Counted from the first letter of the stretch, positions 8,117-16,481 are shown. The stretch is DNA of 44,355 bases from Alphaproteobacteria bacterium (GCA_026126165.1 JAHCJR010000022.1:1-44355); one strand, 5' to 3'. Notes: generated by a model not told the origin, from the letters alone. Translations and numbers: made by a program.

Positions 8117-9738
8117 GTCTCGAACGCCCTTCCCTTCAGCGCGAAGAGCCCGCGCGGGCGTTTCTGGATGAAGAGGATGATGAAGACCAAGACCATGATC
8201 TTCCCCAGGACGGCGCCGGCATGCGGCTCGACCATCTTGTTGACGATGCCAAGCGTAAGCGCGCCGACGAGCGTACCCCAGAGATTGCCCACACCGCCGA
8301 AAACCACCACCATGAAGCTGTCTATGATGTAGCCCTGGCCGAGATTGGGACTGACATTGTCGATCTGGCTGAGCGCCACGCCGGCAATCCCGGCGATGCC
8401 CGAACCCAGCCCGAAGGTCAGTGCGTCCACCATCGGCGTGCGGATGCCCATGGAGCCCGCCATGGCCCGGTTCTGCGTCACGGCCCGCATCTGCAGGCCG
8501 AAGGCGCTGCGGCGCAGCAGTGTCATGAGCAGCGCGAACAGCGAGAGGGCGAACAGCACGATCCACAGGCGGTTCCAGGTGATCGCAAGATGCCCGACCT
8601 CGAAGGCGCCGCTCATCCAGGATGGATTTGCCACTTCTTTGTTGGTCGGCCCGAAGGCCGAGCGGATGGCCTGCTGGAGCACGAGGGAGAGGCCCCAGGT
8701 GGCAAGCAACGTCTCCAGCGGACGCCCATAGAGATATCGGATGATGCCGCGCTCGACGGCGATGCCGAGCAGGCCCGAGACGGCAAAGGCGAGCGGCAGC
8801 GCCGCGGCCAGGGAATAGTCGGAGAGCCCGGGCATGTGGGCGCGAATCACTTCCTGCACGACGAATGTCGTGTAGGCGCCGATCATCACCATCTCGCCAT
8901 GGGCCATGTTGATCACGCCCATCACGCCGAAAGTGATGGCAAGGCCGATCGCCGCAAGCAGCAGGACCGAGCCGAGCGAGACGCCGTACCAGACATTCTG
9001 ACCAATCTCCCACAGCCGGAGTTCGTGCTCGATCGCTTGCCGCGCGGCCTCCGCCGCCCGGCTCAGCTCGCCTTCGCCGCGGGCCGCCAGCGGCGCCAGA
9101 ATGGCAAGCGACTCGCGGTCGCCGCGTCGCGCGAGCACGGCGACGGCCTCGAGACGCGCCGCTTCCTCCGCTGCGCCTGCGAGCGTGAGCACCGCCAGTG
9201 CCTCGCGCATCCGTCGCGCGATTGCCGGATCCTTTTCCGCCGCGAGCGCCGCTTCGAGCGCGACACGCGCGTCCGGATCGGCGCGTCGGAACAATGCATC
9301 GGCCGCCTGACGGCGAATGGCTGGATCGGGGCTCCGGAGAGTAAGTGCGCCGCGCGCCGCCTCGATAACCCGGCGCAGGCGGTTGTTCATTCGGACCCGT
9401 TCCATCGTGCCCGGGCTTGCCGCGCCCGCCACCTCCCCGGTCAACGGATCGATCAGGCGCGCCTCGCCGCCCTCCTGGCGGGCAATGAAGATGGCGCCGT
9501 CCGCCTTGCGGACCTGCAGCGATCCGGCGGCCAGTGCCTCAAGGATCGGCACGACCCGCGGATCGCCGCTTGCCAGCAGTTCCCCGATCGCCTTCTCGGT
9601 GCCGTCGAAGCCGCCCTGGCCCAGCCGGCGGATCGCCTGATCCAGAGAGGCGGCGTCGGCGATGGCCTGTCCGGAAAGGCAGAGACTGATCCAGAGCAAG
9701 AGCTGGCCAAGGATCCGGCGTGGGTATGGCATGCGCAT
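8113..9738 (-). CDS. urtB: urea ABC importer permease UrtB with periplasmic N-terminal domain
   Basis: About 541 residues from the ATG at 9738; ATGs at 9759 and 9732 are also possible, but 9738 has GGAG just upstream and opens directly into the signal sequence. Residues 1 to about 28 are a signal peptide ending QAIADA. Residues of roughly 30-250 are a helical-repeat, alanine-rich region (GDPRVVPILEALAAGSLQVR and later RARRA-type repeats), as in other UrtB proteins, followed by the permease proper from GQNVWYGVSLGSVLLLAAIG. Family motifs include GVMGVINMAHGEMVMIGAY and SNPSW-like NPSWMSGAFEVG, and FIILFIQKRPRGLFALKGR at the end. It pairs with UrtC. A GNRA-capped hairpin lies between it and urtA. 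Confidence 0.9.
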   Translation of the reverse strand: MRMPYPRRILGQLLLWISLCLSGQAIADAASLDQAIRRLGQGGFDGTEKAIGELLASGDPRVVPILEALAAGSLQVRKADGAIFIARQEGGEARLIDPLTGEVAGAASPGTMERVRMNNRLRRVIEAARGALTLRSPDPAIRRQAADALFRRADPDARVALEAALAAEKDPAIARRMREALAVLTLAGAAEEAARLEAVAVLARRGDRESLAILAPLAARGEGELSRAAEAARQAIEHELRLWEIGQNVWYGVSLGSVLLLAAIGLAITFGVMGVINMAHGEMVMIGAYTTFVVQEVIRAHMPGLSDYSLAAALPLAFAVSGLLGIAVERGIIRYLYGRPLETLLATWGLSLVLQQAIRSAFGPTNKEVANPSWMSGAFEVGHLAITWNRLWIVLFALSLFALLMTLLRRSAFGLQMRAVTQNRAMAGSMGIRTPMVDALTFGLGSGIAGIAGVALSQIDNVSPNLGQGYIIDSFMVVVFGGVGNLWGTLVGALTLGIVNKMVEPHAGAVLGKIMVLVFIILFIQKRPRGLFALKGRAFET

Positions 9739-9773
9739 GTCGCTCCGCTTGGGGCTCATGTCCGCGTGACATC

Positions 9774-9808
9774 CCGCCCGGCCACCGGGCTTTCGCCCAG
9801 GCGGGCGG
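9774..9808 (-). other. intercistronic stem-loop between urtA and urtB
   Basis: On the transcribed strand, CCGCCCG pairs with CGGGCGG (outer 7 bp), and inside it GGGC-GAAA-GCCC forms a 4-bp stem with a GNRA tetraloop. No T-tract follows, so it is not a classical terminator. Hairpins here are common in operons where the binding protein is needed in excess, acting as a 3' stabiliser or processing site for urtA mRNA. That role is inferred. Confidence 0.5.
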
Positions 9809-9837
9809 ACGGGATGCTCACTCTGCCTGAAGGACGG

Positions 9838-11157
9838 TTAGTCCTTGCCGCCGCACTTGCCGGTCGCGACGTTGAAGTTCCCGCAGGCCAGCGGCTTGCG
9901 CCAGTCGGCGATCAGGTTCTTCGAATCCGGCAGGTAATCGGACCATTCGTCGCCGACCACCAGACCGGCGGTCTGCCAGACGATGTCGAACTGGCCGTTC
10001 GCCTGCACCTCGCCGATCAGCACCGGCTTGGTGATGTGATGGTTCGGCATCATCGCCGAATAGCTGCCGGAGAGATTGGGCACGGCCACGCCGATCAGGG
10101 CGTCGATCACCGCATCGGGATTGGTCGTGCCTGCCTTTTCGACCGCCTTCACCCACATGTTGAAGCCGATATAGTGCGCCTCCATCGGATCGTTGGTGAC
10201 CCGCTTGGCATTCTTGGTGAAGGCCTGCCACTTCTTGATGAAGTCGGCATTCTCCGGCGAATCGATCGACATGAAGTAGTTCCATGCGGCGAGATGGCCG
10301 ACCAGCGGCTTGGTGTCGATGCCGGCCAGTTCCTCCTCGCCCACCGAGAAGGCAACGACAGGGATGTCCTTGGCGTTGATACCCTGGTTGGCCAGCTCCT
10401 TGTAGAAGGGCACGTTGGCATCGCCATTGATCGTCGAGACCACCGCCGTCTTCTTGCCCGCGGCACCGAAACGCTTGATCTGCGCCACGATCGACTGCCA
10501 GTCGGCATGCCCGAACGGGGTGTAGTTGATCAGGATGTCCTCGTCCTTGACGCCTTTCGACTTGAGATAGGTTTCCAGGATCTTGTTGGTCGTGCGCGGA
10601 TAGACATAGTCCGTGCCCGCCAGCACCCAGCGCTGGACTCCTTCATTTTCGCGCAGATAGTCGACCGCCGGGATCGCCTGCTGGTTCGGCGCCGCGCCTG
10701 TGTAGAAGACGTTGCGCGACGATTCCTCGCCCTCATACTGCACCGGATAGAAGAGGATGTTGTTTAGCTCCTCGAATACCGGCAACACCGACTTGCGGCT
10801 GACCGAGGTCCAGCAGCCGAACACGGCCGCGACCTTGTCCTTCTGGATCAGCTCGCGCGCCTTCTCGGCGAAAAGCGGCCAGTTCGATGCCGGGTCCACC
10901 ACCACGGCCTCGAGCTTCTTGCCAAGCACGCCGCCCTTCCTGTTCTGCTCCTCGATCAGCATCAGCATGACGTCCTTCAGGGTCGTCTCGCTGATCGCCA
11001 TGGTGCCGGAGAGCGAATGCAGGATGCCGACCTTGATCGTGTCCTGCGCCATCGCGGCCGGCGCCAGCGCCGCCGAGCCGGCAAGCGCCGCGCCGAACAG
11101 TCCCGCGCCGAGCCTTTGTCTCAGCCGGCGACTTGCCAGTGAAATGCTGAAGCCCAT
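9838..11157 (-). CDS. urtA: urea-binding periplasmic protein UrtA
   Basis: About 439 residues. The ATG at 11157 stands 10 nt after a GGAGG, while the in-frame ATG at 11166 is only 1 nt from it; an ATG at 11211 falls inside the sigma-54 promoter and is excluded. The signal peptide ends LAPAAMAQ. The mature protein opens DTIKVGILHSLSGTMAISET, then VVVDPASNWPLFAEKARELI, FGCWTSVSRKSVLPVFEELN, LFYPVQYEGEESSRNVFYTG and HYIGFNMWVKAVEKAG, all UrtA hallmarks that separate it from amide or leucine receptors (FmdD, LivK). It captures urea, or possibly a short-chain amide, for UrtBCDE. Confidence 0.94.
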   Translation of the reverse strand: MGFSISLASRRLRQRLGAGLFGAALAGSAALAPAAMAQDTIKVGILHSLSGTMAISETTLKDVMLMLIEEQNRKGGVLGKKLEAVVVDPASNWPLFAEKARELIQKDKVAAVFGCWTSVSRKSVLPVFEELNNILFYPVQYEGEESSRNVFYTGAAPNQQAIPAVDYLRENEGVQRWVLAGTDYVYPRTTNKILETYLKSKGVKDEDILINYTPFGHADWQSIVAQIKRFGAAGKKTAVVSTINGDANVPFYKELANQGINAKDIPVVAFSVGEEELAGIDTKPLVGHLAAWNYFMSIDSPENADFIKKWQAFTKNAKRVTNDPMEAHYIGFNMWVKAVEKAGTTNPDAVIDALIGVAVPNLSGSYSAMMPNHHITKPVLIGEVQANGQFDIVWQTAGLVVGDEWSDYLPDSKNLIADWRKPLACGNFNVATGKCGGKD

Positions 11158-11211
11158 GTCTTTCATGCCTCCGTGTGTCCGCGCCCCGATGACGCGCCGC
11201 AGCGGATTCAT

Positions 11212-11227
11212 TTCAAAGCCCGTGCCA
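11212..11227 (-). promoter_or_regulatory. sigma-54 (RpoN) promoter for the urt operon
   Basis: The complement reads TGGCACG-GGCT-TTGAA. The sigma-54 consensus is TGGCACG-N4-TTGCW, so the -24 element is exact, the spacing is exact (GG-N10), and only the -12 GC is GA. The predicted RNA start near 11202 leaves a 35-45 nt leader to urtA. This fits nitrogen control through NtrC. I did not find a convincing palindromic NtrC site upstream. Confidence 0.7.
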
Positions 11228-11349
11228 GTTCCCGGGAACCGGCGATAACGCCTGTCGCTTCACTGACTTAGGGGTGGAGCATTGAATTCCAGCTGTGCCG
11301 GCGCTCCCGCACGGCGCGGGCGGCGGGCGAACGGTTTTTGTGCAGTGCG

Positions 11350-12018
11350 TCAGGATTCGCCCAAAAAACAGCCGCAGCCCGGAATGTCCGCGGCATGGGC
11401 CGCGCCGGGCATGTCCCAGGCGAGGGCAAGCATGCAGCCCGGCAGCCGACTCACCCGAAATTGCCAGTCGCCTTCCGGCAGCCGCACGGTCGCGCCATCG
11501 ACCGCTGCACCCTGCGGGAATCGGTCCCGACGATCCATGACGAGCGCAAGACCGGCGCCGGTCGCCTTGGCCAGGGCTTCGCGCAGGCACCAGATTCGAT
11601 AGAAGGTCTCAGGACCCCGCGCCAACGAAGCGGCGGCCTCCGCCGGGCCGAAGGCCGCGCGCGCAATGGCCCTCCAGTCGCGGCCTGGTTCGATCCGTTC
11701 CACGTCGATGCCGACCCGACCCTGGAGCGCGAGCGCGGCGGCGACATGGTGTCCGGAATGGGCAATCGAGGCGTTCAGCAGACTGCCATCGCCGAGCCGC
11801 AGCTTCGGCCGGCCGGCGGCATCTCGCTCCAGCTCAGCTCCGCCATTTCCGTGGAGGGCGCCAAGACATGCGAGCAGCTCCCGGGCGGCGATGGACTGCG
11901 CCCGGTGCAGTCCGGCCCGGGCGGCGGTCGAATTGCCGGGAAATCCTGAAGATCCGGCTGACGCCGGCGCCGCGGCGGGCACCTTGCCAATGCCAAAGAC
12001 CACCGAACAGGACAACAT
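11350..12018 (-). CDS. 4'-phosphopantetheinyl transferase (Sfp type), APE cluster
   Basis: About 222 residues from the ATG at 12018; in-frame ATGs at 12027, 12042 and 12066 are alternatives, and none has a strong ribosome site. Core motifs are LLNASIAHSGHHVAAALA, VGIDVERIEPGRDW (Mg2+-binding Asp/Glu) and FYRIWCLREALAKATGAGL, corresponding to the family's WxxKEAxxK. It transfers phosphopantetheine from CoA to the serine of acyl carrier proteins. The two ACPs encoded in the divergent operon that starts about 140 bp away are the obvious partners. The gene points away from the operon, toward urtA, with 183 bp between. Confidence 0.85.
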   Translation of the reverse strand: MLSCSVVFGIGKVPAAAPASAGSSGFPGNSTAARAGLHRAQSIAARELLACLGALHGNGGAELERDAAGRPKLRLGDGSLLNASIAHSGHHVAAALALQGRVGIDVERIEPGRDWRAIARAAFGPAEAAASLARGPETFYRIWCLREALAKATGAGLALVMDRRDRFPQGAAVDGATVRLPEGDWQFRVSRLPGCMLALAWDMPGAAHAADIPGCGCFLGES

Positions 12019-12076
12019 TCGGGCCATACCCCGCCATCGCATTTTCCCATAGTATCTTGCAGTCATTCACGAGGGG

Positions 12077-12151
12077 ATGGACATGGCCTGTCGCCGATCG
12101 CCAGTTTTCGGCGCCATGGCCCGATTCGTCGGCCAATGGACGCCGACCTGA
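12077..12151 (+). CDS. possible short leader ORF upstream of the APE operon
   Basis: A 24-codon frame (MDMACRRSPVFGAMARFVGQ and four more residues) with a second ATG at 12083 that stands 6 nt after GAGGGG. This is the best ribosome-binding site in the region. Its TGA ends 7 bp before the apeC ATG, whose own site is poorly spaced (GGAG 1 nt away). It could be a leader that couples translation into apeC. No family similarity is recognised, and it may be chance. Confidence 0.25.
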   Translation: MDMACRRSPVFGAMARFVGQWTPT

Positions 12152-12158
12152 CCGGAGC

Positions 12159-12938
12159 ATGAGCGAGACCGCAACCGAATTGACCAGATCGCGACCGACC
12201 GCCCCCGAAGCGCGCCTGCGGTTCCAGGTCACGGACTGGATGGCGGCATCCCCGGAGCGCCGTGGCCGGGCGGCCTGGCTCGACTGGGCCGGCGCACCGG
12301 CACAGCCTGCGGCCGATGCCGCCGCCCCAGTGCCGGCGAGCCTGCGCCGGCGCCTCCGGCAAGCTGGCCTGCTCGCCGCCGAGGCGCTCTTCGGGCTCGC
12401 CCCGCTGACAGGACAACCACGGCTCGTCTTCTGCTCGCGGCACGGCGAGTTCCAGCGCAATCTGAACCTGCTTCGCCAGCTCGTCGCGGAGGAACCCCTG
12501 TCGCCGACCGACTTCAGCCTCTCCGTGCACAATGCCATCGCCGGACTGATCTCGATCGCCAGCGGCAATCGCGCCGGGCATACGGCGATCGCGGCAGGCC
12601 GCGAAAGCTTCCAGGCCGGGCTGCTGGAGGCAGCCGTGCTGGTCAAGGCCGCGCCGGAGCAGCCGGTCGTGCTGGTGCATTACGACGAGCCGCTGCCCAC
12701 ACCGTTCGAGCCCTTCCGCGATCCGGCCGAAACACCGATCGGCCTGGCGCTGGTCCTAAAGGCGGCCGGATCGGGGCCGGCCGTCACCATGACCCTGGAA
12801 CCGGCCCGGGAAGAGAAGGCGGGCACGGAACCCGCCGAGTCGCCTTCCCTTGCCTTCCTGCGGTTCCTGCTTGGCGGCGCGGACGAACTCTCGCTTACGG
12901 GCCGATGGCGGACCTGGCGGTGGCGCCATGCTGCGTGA
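12159..12938 (+). CDS. apeC: ketosynthase-like chain-length factor ApeC
   Basis: A 259-residue protein corresponding only to the N-terminal part of a beta-ketoacyl synthase (Ketoacyl-synt_2 type). Visible segments are RLRFQVTDWMAASPERRGRA, RLVFCSRHGEFQRNLNLLRQ, LSPTDFSLSVHNAIAGLISI and QPVVLVHYDEPLPTPFEPF. It has no catalytic Cys-His-His set. In characterised APE clusters such a protein pairs with the ketosynthase ApeO as chain-length factor. It is the first gene of the operon, and apeD starts within its last codons (11-bp overlap). Recognition rests on the motif SLSVHNAIAGL and on the conserved gene order that follows. Confidence 0.82.
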   Translation: MSETATELTRSRPTAPEARLRFQVTDWMAASPERRGRAAWLDWAGAPAQPAADAAAPVPASLRRRLRQAGLLAAEALFGLAPLTGQPRLVFCSRHGEFQRNLNLLRQLVAEEPLSPTDFSLSVHNAIAGLISIASGNRAGHTAIAAGRESFQAGLLEAAVLVKAAPEQPVVLVHYDEPLPTPFEPFRDPAETPIGLALVLKAAGSGPAVTMTLEPAREEKAGTEPAESPSLAFLRFLLGGADELSLTGRWRTWRWRHAA

Positions 12939-13716
12939 GCGGCTCAATCATGCCTGGCGGCTGGCGGTGACCGGGCTCGCCTTCATCGGCTTCGGCCTTG
13001 GCGGCGTCGTGCTCGCCACCCTCGTCATACCGCTCGCCGGCTGGACGGCGCGCGACCGTATGCAGGCGCGGGAACGGGGGCAACGGATCGTCCAATGGAG
13101 CTTCCGGCTGTTCGCCACAGCGCTGCAGGGTCTCGGCATCATCACGCTGCGGCTTTCCGGCGCCGAGCGCCTCGCTGCCTGCCGTGGCGTCATCGTCGTC
13201 GCCAATCATCCGACCCTGATCGATGTCGTGCTGCTCATCGCCCATGTGCCGCATGCGCAATGCGTGGTCAAACACCAGCTCTTCCGCAATCCTTTCCTGA
13301 AGGGCATGGTGCGGGTGATGGGCTATATCCGCAACGACCTGGAGGCGGAGGCCTTCGTCGAGGCCTGCCGGCTGGCTCTCGATGAGGGGCAGAACCTGAT
13401 CATCTTTCCGGAGGGAACCCGTACAGTCCCCGGCATGCCGCTGCATTTCCGCCGCGGTTTCGCCAATGTGGCGACGCTGACGCGGCGGCCGCTGCTCCTC
13501 GTCAGCATCGTCTGCGAGCCGGTCATGCTGACCAAGGGCGCGCCCTGGTACCGCATCCCGCCGCGGCCGGGCGGATATCGGATCACCGTCGAGGATTTGA
13601 TCGAAATCGAGCCCTATTTGCGGCTAACCTCGCGCGCGCTGGGCGCGCGGCGGCTCGTTGCCGATTTGCAGGATTTTTTCACGAGAAGACTGAGTGATGC
13701 GAGAACTGGAGCTTGA
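12928..13716 (+). CDS. apeD: 1-acyl-sn-glycerol-3-phosphate acyltransferase-like ApeD
   Basis: A 262-residue membrane-associated acyltransferase. A hydrophobic segment at residues 14-36 is followed by the PlsC motif NHPTLID (93-99; His94, Asp99) and the FPEGTR motif (160-165). The family moves acyl groups to glycerophosphate acceptors; in APE clusters it is thought to help attach the polyene to a lipid anchor. The acceptor is not shown by sequence. It overlaps apeC by 11 bp and the first ACP gene by 20 bp. Confidence 0.85.
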   Translation: MLRERLNHAWRLAVTGLAFIGFGLGGVVLATLVIPLAGWTARDRMQARERGQRIVQWSFRLFATALQGLGIITLRLSGAERLAACRGVIVVANHPTLIDVVLLIAHVPHAQCVVKHQLFRNPFLKGMVRVMGYIRNDLEAEAFVEACRLALDEGQNLIIFPEGTRTVPGMPLHFRRGFANVATLTRRPLLLVSIVCEPVMLTKGAPWYRIPPRPGGYRITVEDLIEIEPYLRLTSRALGARRLVADLQDFFTRRLSDARTGA

Positions 13717-13954
13717 GTTAAAGAAACTGATCGTCACGACCCTGGCGCTCGAGGATATCCGGCCCGAGGAGATCGACAGCGAGGAGCTTCTGTTCGGCGA
13801 GGGCCTCGGACTGGACTCCATCGACGCGCTCGAACTCGGCGTCGCGCTGCGCCAGACCTATGGCATCCGGATCGAGTCGGTCACGGCGGAAGTGCGGGAG
13901 CATTTTGCCACCGTCGCCAGCCTGGCACGGTTCGTCGCCGCCAGCCGGGAGTGA
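13697..13954 (+). CDS. apeE: acyl carrier protein ApeE
   Basis: An 85-residue acidic ACP. The attachment motif is GLGLDSIDALEL, with the phosphopantetheine serine at position 41. The ATG at 13697 is preferred over the GTG 3 nt earlier. It begins inside the 3' end of apeD and ends in a GTGA overlap region shared with the second ACP gene. In the APE pathway ACPs carry the aryl starter and the growing polyene. Confidence 0.9.
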   Translation: MRELELELKKLIVTTLALEDIRPEEIDSEELLFGEGLGLDSIDALELGVALRQTYGIRIESVTAEVREHFATVASLARFVAASRE

Positions 13955-13959
13955 GCAAG

Positions 13960-14208
13960 ATGGTCAGCCAGCAGCAGGTCTTCGAGACGCTCCGCACCTA
14001 CCTGGTGGAGCTGTTCGAGATTCCGCCCGAGAAGATCCGCCCCGAGGCCCTGCTCCTCGAAGATCTCGACCTCGACAGCATCGACGCGGTCGATCTGGTG
14101 GTGAAGCTGCAGGACTATACGGGCCGGAAAATCTCGCCGGCGGAGTTCAAGTCGGTCCGCACCGTTCAGGACGTGGTCGAGCGGGTGCATGCCCAGTTCG
14201 CGCCATAG
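13960..14208 (+). CDS. apeF: acyl carrier protein ApeF
   Basis: An 82-residue ACP with LEDLDLDSIDAVDLVVKL, modified serine at position 40. The ATG at 13960 has GGGAG 8 nt upstream; a GTG at 13951 that overlaps the apeE stop is the alternative. It is clearly different from ApeE (helix II reads AVDLVVKLQDYTGRKIS), so the two carriers may have separate jobs, such as starter loading and elongation. Two dissimilar ACPs in tandem are usual for APE clusters. Confidence 0.9.
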   Translation: MVSQQQVFETLRTYLVELFEIPPEKIRPEALLLEDLDLDSIDAVDLVVKLQDYTGRKISPAEFKSVRTVQDVVERVHAQFAP

Positions 14209-14776
14209 CGGACGCACGCCGGTCGTGGTGGCGGCCATGGGCCTGGCGCTGGCCTACCCGGTCATCGTCTATTTCGGGCTTCGTACCATGTCCCCACAGG
14301 CGCTGATCGCCATCCTTGCCGCGATGGTGCTGCTTCGGCTGCTCGCCGGTCGGCGACTGGCCGGTGCCGATCCTTTCCTCGTGGCACCGCTCGCCGCCTG
14401 CGCCGGCTCACTGGCGCTGGCACCTTTCGCGGCGGAACCCGCGCTGCGGGCCTACCCGGTTTTCCTCAGCCTCGCGCCCGGCCTCGCTTTCGCCTGGTCC
14501 CTGCGCGGCGGCGGCAGCGTGATCGAGCGCATCGCGCGCCTGTCCGAGCCGGACCTGCCGAAGGCGGCGGTCACCTATACCCGCCGGGTAACATGGGTCT
14601 GGATCGGCTTTTTCCTGACCAATGCGGCGATCGCCGCGCTCCTGGCCTGGCGCGGCAGTCTCGAGGCCTGGACCCTCTATAACGGTCTGATTTCCTACCT
14701 GTTGGCTGGCACGCTGATGACGGCGGAATATGCGGTCCGGCGAAGCGTGCGCCGGCGTATCGAAGCGAGGATCTGA
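14189..14776 (+). CDS. apeG: polytopic membrane protein ApeG (COG4648-like)
   Basis: A 195-residue protein with about five hydrophobic segments: VVVAAMGLALAYPVIVYFGL, ALIAILAAMVLLRLLAG, FLVAPLAACAGSLALA, WVWIGFFLTNAAIAALLAW and LYNGLISYLLAGTLMTAEY. A basic C-terminus follows (RRSVRRRIEARI). The motif VTWVWIGFFLTNAAIAALL and the GLISYLLAGTLMTAEYAVRR end are those of the small membrane protein found after the ACP pair in APE clusters. Its biochemical role is not established. The ATG at 14189 overlaps apeF by 20 bp; an ATG at 14237 is an alternative. Confidence 0.75.
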   Translation: MPSSRHSGRTPVVVAAMGLALAYPVIVYFGLRTMSPQALIAILAAMVLLRLLAGRRLAGADPFLVAPLAACAGSLALAPFAAEPALRAYPVFLSLAPGLAFAWSLRGGGSVIERIARLSEPDLPKAAVTYTRRVTWVWIGFFLTNAAIAALLAWRGSLEAWTLYNGLISYLLAGTLMTAEYAVRRSVRRRIEARI

Positions 14777-14778
14777 AC

Positions 14779-16131
14779 GTGCCGGCTTCACTGTTCGACC
14801 TGCTGAGCGGCGTGCGGCCGGCAAGCCACCCGGTGGCCTTCGGTCCGCATGGCGCGTGCGACATCGCGCGCATGCGCGCCGACGTGGCACACAACGCCGC
14901 GCGTATCGCCGCAACGGGCGCGCGTAGTGGCCTGCTGATCGCCGGCGACAGCTACCTCTTCGCGGTCGGGCTCTATGCGCTGCTCACGGCCGGTGCGCGG
15001 GCGGTGCTGCCGCCCAACCTTCAGCCGGCGACGCGCGCGAGCTTCGGCGCAAGCTGCGATCTCGTGGTGGGCGACGACGCCGCCGGAGCGACAGCCTTCC
15101 GGATTGAGAGGGGCGCTTCCGATCCGGGCCCCCTGCCACCGCTCGAGCGGGCCGGCGCCGCGCTCGACTTCTTCACGTCCGGCTCGACCGGGGAGCCGAA
15201 GCGGATCGTCAAGATGCTGCGCCAGCTCGACACCGAATGCGCGATGCTGGAGCAGGTGTTCGGCGAGCTGCTGGGCGGGGCGCCCGTGCATGCGACCGTC
15301 ACCCACCAGCATATCTATGGCCTCACCTTCAAGATTCTCTTCTCTCTCGCCGGCGGGCGTCCCTTCGCGGGTCCGCAGCAGGAGACCTGGGAGGGGCTGT
15401 TCGCGGCGCTCGACCGCCCCTCGCTCATCGTCACCAGCCCCGCACATCTGACCAGACTGGGCGGCCTCGATGCTCTGCCGGAAGCCCTGCGGCCGCGACT
15501 GGTCCTGACCGGCGGTGCCCCGCTTCCCTTCGCAGCGGCGCAGGATGCCGCGCGCGTGTTCGGCGCGCTGCCGCAGGAACTCTTCGGCAGCACCGAGACT
15601 GGCGTGGTCGCCGGGCGCAGGCAGGAGACGGCCGACCCGCCCTGGCGGCCCTGGCCGGGCATCCGGGTCGAGCGGCGCGAGGACGGGCAGTTGCGGGTCT
15701 GGACGCCGTTCGTCGAGGAAGAAGGCTGGTTCGATCTGGCGGACCGGGTCGAGGTCGAGGAAGACGGGGCCTTCCGCCTTCAGGGACGGGCCGACCGCAT
15801 CGCCAAGGTCGAAGGCAAGCGCGTCAGCCTGCCCGAGGTCGAAGCCTGCGCGCTGGCGCTGCCCTGGATCGCGGCGATCGCGGTGGCGCAACCGGAAGCC
15901 AGCGGCCGCCTGGGCGCGGTGGCAAGGCTGACCCAGTCGGGCCGCGAGGAACTGGAGCGCCTCGGCAAGTTCCGCTTCGAGCAGATGCTGCGCCGAAGCC
16001 TGCGCGAGAGTCTCGACCAGGCGGCGGTGCCACGGCGCTGGCGATTCGTCGACACCATGCCCGAGGATGGCATGGGCAAGCGCCGGCGCACCGACGTGGA
16101 GGCGCTGCTGCGTCAGCAGGATGCGCCATGA
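14779..16131 (+). CDS. apeH: AMP-dependent acyl-ACP ligase ApeH (starter activation)
   Basis: A 450-residue adenylating enzyme starting at GTG, 2 nt after apeG. The P-loop-like motif is FFTSGSTGEPKRIVK (131-145), the mid motif LPQELFGSTETGVVAG, and the hinge/C-domain GRADRIAKVEGKRVSLPEVE. The final lysine-containing loop ends DGMGKRRRTD. In studied APE systems this enzyme activates 4-hydroxybenzoate and loads it onto an ACP. The exact aryl acid here is unknown, and no ammonia lyase or chorismate lyase gene lies in the cluster. Confidence 0.87.
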   Translation: MPASLFDLLSGVRPASHPVAFGPHGACDIARMRADVAHNAARIAATGARSGLLIAGDSYLFAVGLYALLTAGARAVLPPNLQPATRASFGASCDLVVGDDAAGATAFRIERGASDPGPLPPLERAGAALDFFTSGSTGEPKRIVKMLRQLDTECAMLEQVFGELLGGAPVHATVTHQHIYGLTFKILFSLAGGRPFAGPQQETWEGLFAALDRPSLIVTSPAHLTRLGGLDALPEALRPRLVLTGGAPLPFAAAQDAARVFGALPQELFGSTETGVVAGRRQETADPPWRPWPGIRVERREDGQLRVWTPFVEEEGWFDLADRVEVEEDGAFRLQGRADRIAKVEGKRVSLPEVEACALALPWIAAIAVAQPEASGRLGAVARLTQSGREELERLGKFRFEQMLRRSLRESLDQAAVPRRWRFVDTMPEDGMGKRRRTDVEALLRQQDAP

Positions 16132-16481
16132 ACAGCCTGCAATGGCCGGAAATCCTCTCCCGCAGCCGCACCGGGAATGTGCTGGCGCTCTCCCTGTTCG
16201 TGCCTGCGCGACTTCTCTATTTCCAGGGACACTTCCCGGAGGCCCCGATACTGCCCGGCATCGTGCAGCTTCATTGGGCGGTGGAACTGGCTCGCGAGGC
16301 CTTCGCGCTCGGCCAATCCGCGCCGGTCACGGTGCAGGTCAAATACCGGAACGTGATCCGGCCCGCGGCAAGGCTGGACCTTGAACTGCGCTTCGATCCG
16401 GCGCGCCGGCGCCTCGGCTTCGCCTATCGCGAGGGCGAGCGCCCTTGCGCCAGCGGTCAGCTCACCTTCCCCGCGCCATGA
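16128..16481 (+). CDS. apeI: hot-dog dehydratase ApeI
   Basis: A 117-residue single hot-dog domain. The motif YFQGHFPEAPILPGIVQLHW holds the FabZ/FabA-type catalytic His (35), and VKYRNVIRPAARLDLEL forms the sheet. It dehydrates 3-hydroxyacyl-ACP to the enoyl form; since no enoyl reductase is present, double bonds accumulate and make the polyene. It begins in an ATGA overlap with apeH and ends in another with apeJ. A second, different dehydratase (ApeP) is encoded later. Confidence 0.85.
   Translation: MNSLQWPEILSRSRTGNVLALSLFVPARLLYFQGHFPEAPILPGIVQLHWAVELAREAFALGQSAPVTVQVKYRNVIRPAARLDLELRFDPARRRLGFAYREGERPCASGQLTFPAP

Noticed and set aside
8221-10767. An 848-codon open frame on the plus strand opposite urtA and urtB
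   Set aside because: It is antisense to two well-conserved genes, has no recognisable domain, and its composition (long Arg/Gly/His-rich runs) is what GC-rich DNA gives in the opposite frame.
11158-11211. A longer UrtA beginning at 11211
   Set aside because: The added codons overlap the sigma-54 promoter, and the signal peptide begins at 11157.
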